Shown one piece after another: positions 19,807-27,933 of a stretch of 64,000 nucleotides of DNA (position 1 is the stretch's first letter; every line of letters begins with the position of its first letter). This stretch comes from Ramlibacter alkalitolerans (GTDB lineage: Bacteria; Pseudomonadota; Gammaproteobacteria; Burkholderiales; Burkholderiaceae_C), in assembly GCF_016722765.1 (NCBI RefSeq), contig NZ_JAEQND010000003.1, positions 310,001-374,000 on the forward strand, given 5' to 3'. The notes below the pieces were generated by a model, which worked only from the letters and a program-made list of their open reading frames with translations, was not told where the DNA came from and searched no databases. Position numbers and translations under genes: made by a program.

Positions 19807-21090
19807 ATGACCCAACCATCCCTTGTCCGGCGCGCCTGCGCCGCTGCCCTTGCCCTGATGCCGCTGGCCCCGGCGCTCGCGCAGTTCCGCGTCGAAGTCA
19901 CCGGCGTGGGGCTGACGCAGTTGCCCATCGCCATCGCGCCGTTCCGCGGCGAAGCCGAACTGCCGCAGAAGATCGCCTCCATCGTCCAGGCCGACCTGGA
20001 ACGCAGCGGCCAGTTCCGCGGCATCGACCCGGCGGGCAGCGCCCCGCTGGACGAAACCAGCCGCCCCGACCTGAGCCCGTGGCGCCAGAAGAGCGCCGAT
20101 TCGCTGGCGGTGGGCAGCATCTCGCGCCTGGCCGACGGCCGCTACGACGTGCGTTATCGCCTGTGGGACGTCGTCAAGGGGCAGGACCTCGGCGGCCAGA
20201 GCTTCGTGGTGCCGGGCCTCGACCTGCGCCTGGCCGCGCACCACATCGCCGACGCCATCTACGAGAAGCTCACCGGCGACAAGGGCGTGTTCTCCACCCG
20301 CATCGCCTACGTCACCAAGTCCGGCACGCGCTACAACCTGTGGGTGGCCGATGCCGACGGCGAGAACGCGCAGTCGGCCCTGGCCAGCCCCGAGCCGATC
20401 ATCTCGCCGGCGTGGTCCGCCAGCGGTTCGCAGCTCGCGTACGTGTCCTTCGAATCGCGCAAGCCGGTCGTCTACGTGCACGAGATCGCCACCGGGCAGC
20501 GCCGCCTGATCGCCAACTTCCGCGGCTCCAACAGCGCGCCGGCCTGGGCGCCGGACGGCCGCAGCCTGGCCGTCACGCTCACGCGCGAAGGCGGCTCGCA
20601 GATCTACACGATCCCCGCCACCGGCGGCGAGCCGCGCCGGCTCACGCAGTCGGGCAGCATCGATACCGAGCCGGTCTATTCCGCCGATGGCCGCAGCATC
20701 TATTTCGTGAGCGACCGCGGCGGCTCGCCGCAGATCTACCGCATGTCCGGCACGGGCGGGGACCCGCAGCGCGTGACCTTTACAGGGACTTACAACATTT
20801 CGCCGGCCCTCAGTCCCGACGGACGGTGGCTGGCCTACATTTCCCGCATCAACGGGGCCTTCAAGCTGCAGGTGATGGAACTCGCCACCGGCAACGTGCA
20901 GTCGGTCACCGATACGACCGGCGACGAAAGCCCGAGCTTCGCGCCCAACGGCCGGCTGATCATCTATGCCACCCGCCAGGGTGGGGCCGAAGCCTTGATG
21001 ACCACCACGCTCGACGGCAAGATCAAGGCCCGCCTGCCGGGCAAGGGCGGCGACATCCGCGAGCCCGACTGGGGCCCCTTCCGCCGCTGA
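19807..21090 (+). CDS. tolB: Tol-Pal system periplasmic protein TolB
   Basis: 427 residues: signal peptide (cationic start, then ALALMPLAPALA, cut near residue 25), an N-terminal domain to about 160 and a six-bladed beta-propeller of repeats like SPAWSASGSQLAYVSFE and SPALSPDGRWLAYIS. TolB contacts Pal, OmpA and Lpp in the periplasm and supports outer-membrane constriction at division. Followed by pal and cpoB. tolQ, tolR and tolA, usually just upstream, are absent here; LPS genes occupy that side. Confidence 0.96.
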   Translation: MTQPSLVRRACAAALALMPLAPALAQFRVEVTGVGLTQLPIAIAPFRGEAELPQKIASIVQADLERSGQFRGIDPAGSAPLDETSRPDLSPWRQKSADSLAVGSISRLADGRYDVRYRLWDVVKGQDLGGQSFVVPGLDLRLAAHHIADAIYEKLTGDKGVFSTRIAYVTKSGTRYNLWVADADGENAQSALASPEPIISPAWSASGSQLAYVSFESRKPVVYVHEIATGQRRLIANFRGSNSAPAWAPDGRSLAVTLTREGGSQIYTIPATGGEPRRLTQSGSIDTEPVYSADGRSIYFVSDRGGSPQIYRMSGTGGDPQRVTFTGTYNISPALSPDGRWLAYISRINGAFKLQVMELATGNVQSVTDTTGDESPSFAPNGRLIIYATRQGGAEALMTTTLDGKIKARLPGKGGDIREPDWGPFRR

Positions 21091-21121
21091 CCAACCCATG
21101 CAACCTCAGGAGATTTCCGGA

Positions 21122-21667
21122 ATGAAGAAGCGCGTGTTCCTGGCCCTGGCGCTCGCCGCTGCACTGGCGGGCTGCGCCAGCGGCGTGAAGCTCGACGACG
21201 TGCCGGTGGAAGACAAGCAAGGCACCGCGATCACCACGCCGACGCCGGGCCCGGGCGCGACGCCGGGCGCCGGCGCCGAGTCGCGCGTCGCCCCGGTGGA
21301 CGCCACCCGCGGCGCGACCGACATCGCCGGGCCGAGCGGCGTGGGCCGCATCGTCTACTTCGACTACGACAGCAACGTCATCAAGCCGGAGTTCCAGAAC
21401 GTCATCGAGGCCCACGCGCGCTTCCTCAAGGCGAACGGCGGCCGGCACGTGGTGATCGAGGGCCACACCGACGAGCGCGGTGGCCGCGAATACAACCTCG
21501 CCCTCGGCCAGCGCCGCTCCGAAGCCGTGCGGCGCGCCCTCGAACTGCTGGGCGTGAAGGACTCGCAGGTCGAAGCCGTGAGCTTCGGCAAGGAAAAGCC
21601 CGCGGTTCCGGGCAGCGATGAAACTGCTTTCGCGCGGAACCGCCGCGCCGAGATCGCCTACCGATGA
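21122..21667 (+). CDS. pal: peptidoglycan-associated lipoprotein Pal
   Basis: 181 residues. Lipobox LAGC with the acylated cysteine at residue 18, a Pro/Gly/Thr-rich linker to about residue 70, then an OmpA-like peptidoglycan-binding domain (IVYFDYDSNVI, VVIEGHTDERGGREYNLALGQRR). It anchors the outer membrane to the wall and is pulled by Tol. The ATG at 21122 fits the signal peptide. The stop overlaps the cpoB start by 4 nt. Confidence 0.96.
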   Translation: MKKRVFLALALAAALAGCASGVKLDDVPVEDKQGTAITTPTPGPGATPGAGAESRVAPVDATRGATDIAGPSGVGRIVYFDYDSNVIKPEFQNVIEAHARFLKANGGRHVVIEGHTDERGGREYNLALGQRRSEAVRRALELLGVKDSQVEAVSFGKEKPAVPGSDETAFARNRRAEIAYR

Positions 21668-22458
21668 TGACCATGAAACGTTCCGCGCTGGCCGTTGCGC
21701 TCACCGCCCTCACGCTGTTCACCGCCTCCGCGCAGGCCGCGCTGTTCGAGGACGACGAGGCGCGCCGCGCCATCATCGAGCTGCGCCAGCGCGTCGAGCA
21801 GCAGCGGCAGGCCGCGGCCACGCAGCAGCAGCAGCTGGCCGACGACCTCAAGCGCGCCACCGACGAGAACGCGAACCTGCGCCGCGCGCTGCTGGAACTG
21901 CAGAACCAGATCGAGTCGCTGCGCACCGATCTCGCCCGCCTGCGCGGCAACGACGAACAGCTCGCGCGCGACCTGTCGGACGTGCAGCGCCGGCAGAAGG
22001 ACATCGCCGCCGGCGTCGAGGAGCGCCTGCGCAAGTTCGAGCCGGTGCAGGTGACGGTGGACGGCCGCGAGTTCAGCGCCGACCCCGCCGAGCAGCGCGA
22101 ATTCGAGGCCGCACTGGCGGCGTTCCGCAAGGGCGACTTCCTGGCCGCGCAGACCGCGTTCGCCGAGTTCCTGCGCAAGTACCCGAGCAGCGGCTACCGT
22201 CCGAGCGCGCTGTTCTGGGTCGGCAATGCGCAGTACGCCAACCGCGACTACAAGGGCGCCATCGGCAACTTCCGCGCGCTGCTGCAGCAGGCCCCCGACC
22301 ACCCGCGCGCGCCCGAGGCCGTGCTGTCGATCGCCAACTGCCAGATCGAGCTGAAGGAAAACGCGAACGCGCGCCGCACCCTCGACGAACTGGTCAAGGC
22401 TTACCCGCAGTCGGAAGCGGCCGTGGCCGCGCGCGAGCGGCTGGCGCGCCTGCGTTGA
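21664..22458 (+). CDS. cpoB: cell division coordinator CpoB (YbgF)
   Basis: 264 residues. Signal peptide ending near AQA (about residue 20), an N-terminal coiled coil at about 30-115 (Q-rich, RVEQQRQAAATQQQQL) that trimerises in relatives, and C-terminal TPR repeats (FLAAQTAFAEFLRKYPSSGY, ALFWVGNAQYANRDYKGAI). CpoB links the Tol complex to peptidoglycan synthase PBP1B at division. ATG at 21664 overlaps pal; an in-frame ATG three codons later is possible. Confidence 0.94.
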   Translation: MMTMKRSALAVALTALTLFTASAQAALFEDDEARRAIIELRQRVEQQRQAAATQQQQLADDLKRATDENANLRRALLELQNQIESLRTDLARLRGNDEQLARDLSDVQRRQKDIAAGVEERLRKFEPVQVTVDGREFSADPAEQREFEAALAAFRKGDFLAAQTAFAEFLRKYPSSGYRPSALFWVGNAQYANRDYKGAIGNFRALLQQAPDHPRAPEAVLSIANCQIELKENANARRTLDELVKAYPQSEAAVAARERLARLR

Positions 22459-22474
22459 GCGCGCACCCGGGCGC

Positions 22475-23263
22475 ATGACGCACCTGGACGAAGCGGCGGA
22501 CCTGCAGCGGCGCTTCGGCGGGCTCGAGCGGCTCTATGGCATGGAAGGCGCGCAGGCGATCCGCCGCGCGCATGTCGCCGTCGTCGGCATCGGCGGCGTC
22601 GGCTCCTGGGCCGCCGAGGCGCTGGCCCGCAGCGGCGTCGGCGTGCTCACCCTGGTCGACCTGGACCACGTCGCCGAATCCAACATCAACCGCCAGGTCC
22701 ACGCGCTGGAGAGCACGCTGGGCCAGGCCAAGGTGCTGGCCATGCGCGAGCGCATCGCGCAGATCCATCCGCGCTGCACCGTGCATGCGGTGGAGGAGTT
22801 CGTCGAGCCGGAGAACTGGCCGCAGCTCCTGCCGGAGGGCGTGACCGCGGTGATCGACGCCTGCGACGAACTGAAGGCCAAGACGGCGATGGCCGTGTGG
22901 GCGCGTTCGCGCAAGGGCCTGTTCATCTCCTGTGGCGCGGCCGGCGGCAAGCGCCTGGCGCACAAGGTCGACGTCGACGATCTCGCCGCCACCACGCACG
23001 ATCCGCTGCTCGCGCAGCTGCGCTACCGGCTGCGCCGCTTCCATGGCGCGCCCAAGGAGGGCAAGCGCATCGGCGTCCCCTGCGTGTTCAGCCGCGAAGC
23101 CGTGGCGCCGCCGGACCCGTCGTGCGCCATCGAGGGCGACGGCTCGCTGAACTGCCACGGCTACGGATCGGTGGTCAGCGTGACCGCGACCTTCGGTCAA
23201 TGTGCGGCCGGATGGGTGCTGGATCGCATCGCCGCCGGGAAAGCCCCGAAACCATCGCTATAA
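22475..23263 (+). CDS. tcdA: tRNA threonylcarbamoyladenosine dehydratase
   Basis: 262 residues, E1-like adenylating enzyme that cyclises t6A to ct6A at tRNA position 37. ATP-binding VAVVGIGGVGSWAAEAL, then LVDLDHVAESNINRQ and VIDACDELKAK; a Cys in ISCGAAGGKR precedes the C-terminal GSVVSVTATFG. Length matches. It starts 16 nt after cpoB. Its last codons contain the -10 box of the tRNA-Lys promoter. Confidence 0.94.
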   Translation: MTHLDEAADLQRRFGGLERLYGMEGAQAIRRAHVAVVGIGGVGSWAAEALARSGVGVLTLVDLDHVAESNINRQVHALESTLGQAKVLAMRERIAQIHPRCTVHAVEEFVEPENWPQLLPEGVTAVIDACDELKAKTAMAVWARSRKGLFISCGAAGGKRLAHKVDVDDLAATTHDPLLAQLRYRLRRFHGAPKEGKRIGVPCVFSREAVAPPDPSCAIEGDGSLNCHGYGSVVSVTATFGQCAAGWVLDRIAAGKAPKPSL

Positions 23264-23264
23264 T
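23236..23264 (+). promoter_or_regulatory. promoter of tRNA-Lys
   Basis: A perfect TATAAT at 23259-23264, 40 bp before the tRNA, overlaps the tcdA stop codon. The -35 position 17 bp upstream has no good TTGACA match. CGCGGG just after the -10 box is a GC-rich discriminator as in stable-RNA promoters. Confidence 0.6.
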
Positions 23265-23304
23265 CGCGGGCTTTGCTGCTGTGCAATGCAGCGGCAAGCA
23301 GGCC

Positions 23305-23380
23305 GGGACGTTAGCTCAGTTGGTAGAGCAGCGGACTTTTAATCCGTTGGTCGCAGGTTCGAATCCTGCACGTCCTACCA
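23305..23380 (+). tRNA. tRNA-Lys (anticodon TTT)
   Basis: 76 nt including an encoded CCA. The D-arm TAGCTCAGTTGGTAGAGC and T-arm GGTTCGAATCC are canonical, the acceptor stem is GGGACGT with ACGTCCT, and the anticodon loop CTTTTAA gives anticodon TTT at 23338-23340. An IS481-type element begins about 22 bp downstream. Confidence 0.97.
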
Positions 23381-23402
23381 CCAGCCTGCTTGTCCGTACC
23401 TA

Positions 23403-24677
23403 AGAGATAGGTGACGGGCCGTACCTAAGTCATGGGTAACAACCTCGCGCCGAACGGGTTGTCGAGGGGTTGCAATGTCTTCTGTTCCAGGTCGATGTAG
23501 CCCAGATCGTAGTGCATGAAGCTCACGAGCCAGATGCCCTCGTCTACCTCCTTCACGCCGACCCGCTGACCGGCCAGCACGCTGGTGATGTTGATTTTCT
23601 TGCGGTGCATGCAGATGCGCCCGCAGGCGGTCACCAGGATGTCGCGGTCATGCAGGGGATAGGACAGTTCCGGCAGGCCCAGATAGGGCCGTGTGCTGGG
23701 CAGGTACACCTCGGCGGGTGTCTTCATCTCCAAGGCCTCGTGTGGCCGCTCGGTGTTGAACTCTTCCATGAAGGCGTCGAAACGGGCTTGCTGCTGCAGG
23801 CTCTTGGTGCCTGGCGGCCGTGTGGCCTCCTTCTTCAGCGTCAGGTGCATGCGCTCGTGACGCCCGTTTTGCTGCGGCTTGCCGGGGCGAATGCGCTCGA
23901 TCTGGATGCCCAGGCGCAGCCACCACACGGAGAGCTTCGAGAGGTTGAACAGGGCGTTCGGGCTGGCAAACGGGACGCCGTTATCGGAGCGGATCGCCTG
24001 AGGCAGCCCGCGGTCGCGAAACAGCTGCTCGAACGCGGTGATGGCGGGGTCCTCGCAGGTGGATTCCAGGGCCTCGCACAGCAGCAGGTAGCGCGAGGCA
24101 TGATCGGTGACGGTCAGGGGGTAGCAGTAGTGGCCATTTCCGAGCTTGAACTCGCCCTTGAAGTCCACGCACCACAGCGCGTTGGGCGAGCTGCCCGGCG
24201 ACAGGGCTGTTCCTGTGGCACGCGGCCTTGGTCGACCCGCCACCTTCACCAAGCCGTGACGGTGCATCACCGCGTGAATCGTGCTCTTGGCCGGCACGCG
24301 CACGTCATGGTCCAGGCGCCGAACCAGCATCTCGCGAATCTTGCGAGCGCCCCAATGGGGTTTCTCGCGCTTGCACGTGACGATCAGCGATTCGATGGCT
24401 GCCGGCAGCTGATTGGCGTAGCGCACCGGCCGCCGGCTGCGGTCGTCCAGGGCATGCAGGCCCTGTTCCTTGTACCGGTTGAAGATCTTGTAGCCAGTCT
24501 TTCGGGAGATGCCGAACTCTCGGCAGACGTCCGACATGGCATCTCCATCGAGAAGCTTGCCAACAAAGCGAATTCGCTCATCCATGACCGAACATTCCTT
24601 CCACGGCATAGACACTCCCCCTCGTGAGAGGGGAAAAGTGTTACCCATGTGTCCGGTACGCTATGTCACCTATCTCT
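23403..24677 (-). mobile_element. IS481-type insertion sequence
   Basis: One transposase gene between 39-bp imperfect inverted repeats: 23403-23441 on the left and 24639-24677 on the right. They share AGAGATAGGTGAC at the outer end, CGTACC in the middle and CATGGGTAACA at the inner end in one register. The motif CCGTACCTAAG also occurs twice near the left end (23394, 23419), so the true terminus may lie slightly further out. I could not identify a target duplication. Inserted just downstream of tRNA-Lys. Confidence 0.85.
23425..24609 (-). CDS. IS481-family transposase (DDE integrase core)
   Basis: 394 residues. Winged HTH at about 1-70 (CREFGISRKTGYKIFNRYKEQG), then an integrase core with aspartates in WCVDFKGEF and IRSDNGVPF and a glutamate in HERMHLTLKKEA, spaced as in IS481/IS3 DDE enzymes. 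NTERPHEALEMKTPAEVY is the usual end of the core. Intact, so probably functional. The ATG at 24609 gives the family start MPWKE; a longer in-frame start at 24648 lies in the terminal repeat. Confidence 0.92.
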   Translation of the reverse strand: MPWKECSVMDERIRFVGKLLDGDAMSDVCREFGISRKTGYKIFNRYKEQGLHALDDRSRRPVRYANQLPAAIESLIVTCKREKPHWGARKIREMLVRRLDHDVRVPAKSTIHAVMHRHGLVKVAGRPRPRATGTALSPGSSPNALWCVDFKGEFKLGNGHYCYPLTVTDHASRYLLLCEALESTCEDPAITAFEQLFRDRGLPQAIRSDNGVPFASPNALFNLSKLSVWWLRLGIQIERIRPGKPQQNGRHERMHLTLKKEATRPPGTKSLQQQARFDAFMEEFNTERPHEALEMKTPAEVYLPSTRPYLGLPELSYPLHDRDILVTACGRICMHRKKINITSVLAGQRVGVKEVDEGIWLVSFMHYDLGYIDLEQKTLQPLDNPFGARLLPMT

Positions 24678-24699
24678 CGGGCCGCTCAAAGGGAAGGGC

Positions 24700-24725
24700 G
24701 CTACTAAATCAGTAGCGGTATTTTT
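24700..24725 (+). terminator. intrinsic terminator-like hairpin
   Basis: GCTACT (24700-24705), a 5-nt loop, AGTAGC (24711-24716), then GGTATTTTT. A 6-bp stem plus T-run. It sits 23 bp beyond the IS481 right repeat, so before the insertion it would have been about 45 bp after tRNA-Lys and may be that gene's terminator. Confidence 0.5.
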
Positions 24726-24881
24726 CTTGGTGACAGTCTGGTGACTTCTCCCCCACCACTGAGCTACTGTTAGCCCGCAACCAGTCCGTGGCTCGCAGGC
24801 TGTCGTAGCGCGCCGTGGGTGAGCAGGACTGTCCCATGCACTCAGGTCATTGCATCGGATTAACATCAAGAAGTCCGACCT

Positions 24882-25067
24882 ATGGAGCTCAAGACCGCGC
24901 GGCTCACCGTTCTGATGGATCCCGGAATGAAGTCGGCATTCGAAGGAACCTGTAGGGCGATGGACATGACACCATCTCAGGTAGTGCGGCGGCTCATTCG
25001 CGAGTTCAGGGACGTGAACAAGCGAGAGACCCCAAGAAGGCAGGAGCGCAAGTCGAAGCGACAGTGA
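24882..25067 (+). CDS. small ribbon-helix-helix (CopG/Arc-like) protein
   Basis: 61 residues. A short strand (ARLTVLMDPGM) followed by two helices (KSAFEGTCRAMDM, TPSQVVRRLIREFRDV) is the ribbon-helix-helix plan of small dimeric DNA-binding repressors; the basic tail RRQERKSKRQ could also touch DNA. It is isolated between two insertion sequences, with no toxin or mobilisation gene beside it, so it looks like a remnant of a larger accessory element. The ATG is the only start. Function unknown. Confidence 0.55.
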   Translation: MELKTARLTVLMDPGMKSAFEGTCRAMDMTPSQVVRRLIREFRDVNKRETPRRQERKSKRQ

Positions 25068-25173
25068 TGCGCGTTATGCCGGAGAGGGGCTTGGTGCGCC
25101 TGTCGCTCTCCTTGGCACTGGGTACATCTCGGTGGCCGGCGTCCGCCAGATGTGCTTCCTCGATGAGGCTTAG
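25068..25173. other. gene-free stretch before the IS5-type element
   Basis: No convincing gene on either strand. The last four bases, TTAG at 25170-25173, are the left copy of the IS5 target duplication. Joined to the sequence after 26346 they do not restore any recognisable gene. Confidence 0.5.
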
Positions 25174-26342
25174 GGAAGGTCTGAACAAGTTTACCGATCA
25201 TGCCGCGGCGCGTTGAGTGATGCAAAGGAGCCTGTGCGCGATGAGCCAGATCAGTTTCTCGGACGCGGAGTACGCCCGCAAGCGGAAGGAGACGCGGCGG
25301 GAAGTGTTCCTCCAGGAGATGGAGCTGGTGGTGCCGTGGAAGGTGCTGCTCAAGATCATCGAGCCGCATTACCCGGTGGCCGGCCGCGGTCGCCGCCCGT
25401 ACTCGCTGGATTCGATGCTGCGGGTTCACCTGATGCAGAACTGGTTTGCGCTGAGCGACCCGGCGATGGAGGAGGCGCTCTACGAGATCGCCTCGCTTCG
25501 CAGCTTCGCGCGTCTGAACCTGAACGAGCTGATTCCGGACGAGACCACCATCCTGAACTTCCGGCATCTGCTCGAGGCCAACGACCTGGCCGACGACATC
25601 TTCAGGCCGGTCAACGCGCTGCTGGCGTGCAAGGGACTGCTCCTCAAGCAAGGCAGCATCGTGGATGCGACGATCATTGCCGCGCCCAGCTCCACGAAGA
25701 ATGCCGAGGGGGAACGCGACCCTGACATGCACCAGACGAAGAAGGGGGAGCAGTGGTTCTTCGGAATGAAGGCGCACATCGGCGTGGACGCGCTGACAGC
25801 GGCCTGGTGCACACGGTCACGACGACCGCAGCCAACGAGTCGGACGTGGAGCAAGTAGCCGATCTGCTGCATGGAAAAGAGGAACAGGTCTGGGCCGACT
25901 CCGGCTATCGCGGAGCCCCGAGCCGCGTGGAGCGCAAAGACCTGCAATGGAACATCGCTGCGCGGCCCAGCGACATTGCCAAGATGCCCGAGGGCAGAGC
26001 GAAGAAGCGGGTGCAAAAGCAAGAGCACCGCAAGGCCAGCATCCGCGCCAAGGTGGAGCATCCGTTCCGCGTCATCAAGCGCCAGTTCGGATTGGTCAAG
26101 GTGCGGTTCCGTGGCCTGGCCAAGAACACGGCGCACGCCGTGACGCTGTTCGCGCTGTCGAATTTGTGGATGGTGCGAAAGCAGCTGATGGCGATGACGG
26201 GAGTGGTGCGTCCGAAAGCAGCATGAGGGCGCGGAAGGCGCCCGAAAATCACCTCGGACGGTCGCGAAATCATGAATTCGGCGAGCTTCCGCGAATCGCG
26301 CCAGCATGAGCGACCTGCGATCTCGAGTTGTTCAGACCTTCC
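25174..26342 (+). mobile_element. IS5-family insertion sequence with 4-bp target duplication
   Basis: 1169 bp. Terminal inverted repeats start GGAAGGTCTGAACAA on both ends (15 identical bases, left from 25174, right ending 26342). Both sides are flanked by TTAG (25170-25173, 26343-26346), a target duplication of the YTAR type known for IS5. The single transposase gene is frameshifted. Confidence 0.93.
25241..26226 (+). pseudogene. IS5-family transposase, frameshifted
   Basis: The first part reads to [10 protein letters not shown] at about 25792, then leaves frame and stops at 25858; the rest ([18 protein letters not shown] to the end at 26226) continues in another frame. The junction reads GCGCTGACAGC where GCG-GAC-AGC is expected, i.e. 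two extra bases (or one lost). All three DDE regions survive: [16 protein letters not shown] and RAKVEHPFRVIKRQFG. No slippery heptamer is seen, so programmed frameshifting is unlikely. The ATG at 25241 has AAAGGAG ten bases upstream. Confidence 0.9.
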
Positions 26343-26471
26343 TTAGGTTGCACTGCAATGCAATGCACTGAAATGCATGCGCGTTTCGGCGCTGCGCGGG
26401 CTTGCTTGCGCCGGATCAATCGCATGGCGCGGAGTGCCGGTAAGGTAGGCGGCCGTAGCTGGAGCCTTGAA

Positions 26472-26903
26472 GTGTCGCATTGGCAGGAATCCCTCCGGAC
26501 CTGTGTCCCGGACATCGACCAGGAGCATCGCTTCCTGTATGGGCTGCTGGCGCGGCTGGACCTCTCGCGCGCGACGGAGGCGATCGACGCGCTGCACGCT
26601 TTCCTGCAGGAGCATTTCGTGCACGAGGAGCGGCTCATGGACGAGAGCAGCTATCCGGACCGGGCGGAACATCGCCACCAGCACGCCCATCTCGCCGCCC
26701 GCGTCGAGCAGCTGCGGGCGTCGGCGGCGCCGTGGACCATGGCGCGCCTGCACGCGTTCCGTTCGCTGCTTTCGGATTGGCTGGAGGCCCACATCGCGGT
26801 GCACGACAAGGCCCTGGCGCTGTGGCATGCCGCGTGGACCGAGTACACGCGGGGGCCGATGCCTCACAAGGGCGTCATGGAAACCTCCATGGGCCAGCCG
26901 TAG
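26472..26903 (+). CDS. bacteriohemerythrin
   Basis: 143 residues from a GTG at 26472 giving (M)SHWQESLRTCVPDIDQEH, with GGAG 8 nt upstream; an ATG at 26424 would add 16 residues but has no clear Shine-Dalgarno. Di-iron ligands: DIDQEH, HFVHEERLMD, HRHQHAHL and HIAVHDKAL, the HxxxE...HxxxH...HxxxxD pattern of a four-helix hemerythrin. Such proteins bind O2, and in motile bacteria often serve oxygen sensing or delivery. The 3' end overlaps the convergent secreted-protein gene by 40 nt. Confidence 0.88.
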   Translation: MSHWQESLRTCVPDIDQEHRFLYGLLARLDLSRATEAIDALHAFLQEHFVHEERLMDESSYPDRAEHRHQHAHLAARVEQLRASAAPWTMARLHAFRSLLSDWLEAHIAVHDKALALWHAAWTEYTRGPMPHKGVMETSMGQP

Positions 26904-27352
26904 GTCCCCGGAACGGCTGCGTCGGAGAGATGCAGGCGCAGCCACAGCTGCACCTCCACCCGCCGCATGCCGCGCCCCGGCGTGGCCGCGATGAAGGTCG
27001 CCTGTTCCGCGGCGGCACCGCGCGACCCGAGCAGGGTCACCGAGCGCACGGCCGGCGAGGCCACGTGCACCTGCAGTTGCTGGCCCGCCATGCTGCTGGC
27101 GCTGTTGGTGATGATCTCGAGCTTCAGCGGCAGCGGCGCATCGACATACCCCTGCCGGATCGCCGACGCTGCGACCTCCAGCGGTGGCAGCGCGGAGAGC
27201 GGCCGCACGTGCACGTATTCCGTGACGGTGATGCTCACCTGCAGGATCGCCTGGGCCTCGCCCGCGGCGGCCGGCGCGCAAGCCAGCAGGGCGGCGCAGC
27301 CCGCCGCGCGCAGGACCGGGTGCACCTTCCGCCGGTACCAGGTGCCTTGCAT
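26864..27352 (-). CDS. secreted protein of unknown function
   Basis: 162 residues. A basic start (YRRK) and hydrophobic AAGCAALLACAPAAAG, then a likely cleavage near AAA-GEA, make an exported protein. The mature part alternates hydrophobic and polar residues (ILQVSITVTEYVHV, VEVQLWLRLHL) as in a beta-sandwich and ends GTYGWPMEVSMTPL. I do not recognise the family. The fold hint recalls fimbrial or coat-like subunits, but no chaperone-usher genes are near. The ATG at 27352 precedes the signal peptide directly. Confidence 0.6.
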   Translation of the reverse strand: MQGTWYRRKVHPVLRAAGCAALLACAPAAAGEAQAILQVSITVTEYVHVRPLSALPPLEVAASAIRQGYVDAPLPLKLEIITNSASSMAGQQLQVHVASPAVRSVTLLGSRGAAAEQATFIAATPGRGMRRVEVQLWLRLHLSDAAVPGTYGWPMEVSMTPL

Positions 27353-27435
27353 GTCCGTGGTTTCGGCACGCGGGCGCGGAGCTGCAGTGCGGCACGATGG
27401 GCGGTCGCTGCAGGCGGTCGGATGGAAACGCCCCC

Positions 27436-27726
27436 CTACGCGCGGGGTCGCTGCGCCGGCGGCAGGTTGCCGAGCGCCTCGCACGCGACGGCCTGCGCCA
27501 TCAGCATCGCCCGCTCGAGGTCGGGTGCCAGCGCCGCGCCGCAGCCCTTGAACAGGCACGCCGCTTCCCAGTAGCTTGGCGGCTGCTGGCAACAGATCTT
27601 GAAGTAGGCGGCGCAGCCGTCGCTCGACTGGTGGGCGTACAGGGCGATGTAGTAGCCGCGCACGGGCCCGGCGATGTGTTCGCGCACGGAGCCCGGCGCG
27701 TAGCGCGCCCTCGTTTCGTTTCGCAT
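27436..27726 (-). CDS. small Cys-containing hypothetical protein
   Basis: 96 residues. A perfect AGGAGG lies at 27733-27738, 6 nt before the ATG, the best evidence that it is real. Five cysteines cluster between residues 38 and 62 (GCAAYFKICCQ, AACLFKGCG), followed by an Ala-rich helix. No signal peptide. Leftward, 83 bp before the secreted-protein gene, possibly in one transcript. No function can be proposed. Confidence 0.6.
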   Translation of the reverse strand: MRNETRARYAPGSVREHIAGPVRGYYIALYAHQSSDGCAAYFKICCQQPPSYWEAACLFKGCGAALAPDLERAMLMAQAVACEALGNLPPAQRPRA

Positions 27727-27732
27727 CGCAGT

Positions 27733-27738
27733 CCTCCT
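27733..27738 (-). promoter_or_regulatory. consensus ribosome binding site
   Basis: AGGAGG on the minus strand, 6 nt before the ATG at 27726. It decides the start of the small hypothetical protein. Confidence 0.8.
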
Positions 27739-27933
27739 CACGCCCGCCTTGCGCGCGGGCCTCTCCAGACGCGGCCGCTGCCCTGCACGCAGCCGGCATG
27801 CTCGGGGCGACCATCCCCTGCTTATCGGCAGGTGCGTCGCGGCTTGTAGAAGCAGGACGGCCACGCCGACGGACGGCTGCAGGCGCGGGCACCAGCCGCT
27901 TCAGGACTTGCGGCGCGGGCCGATAACCCGGTC

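Noticed and set aside
25241..26226. Programmed frameshift in the IS5-type transposase
   Set aside because: No slippery heptamer at the join, and IS5 transposases are normally a single frame; a plain mutation is simpler.
23403..26342. Composite transposon or tRNA-integrated island between the two insertion sequences
   Set aside because: The two elements are of different families, there is no integrase gene, and the tRNA 3' end is not repeated downstream.
26383..26409. Minus-strand GCAAG-N14-GCCGAAAC, nearly a sigma-28 site
   Set aside because: It points into the IS5-type element with no gene downstream; the -35 box deviates. Probably chance in GC-rich DNA.
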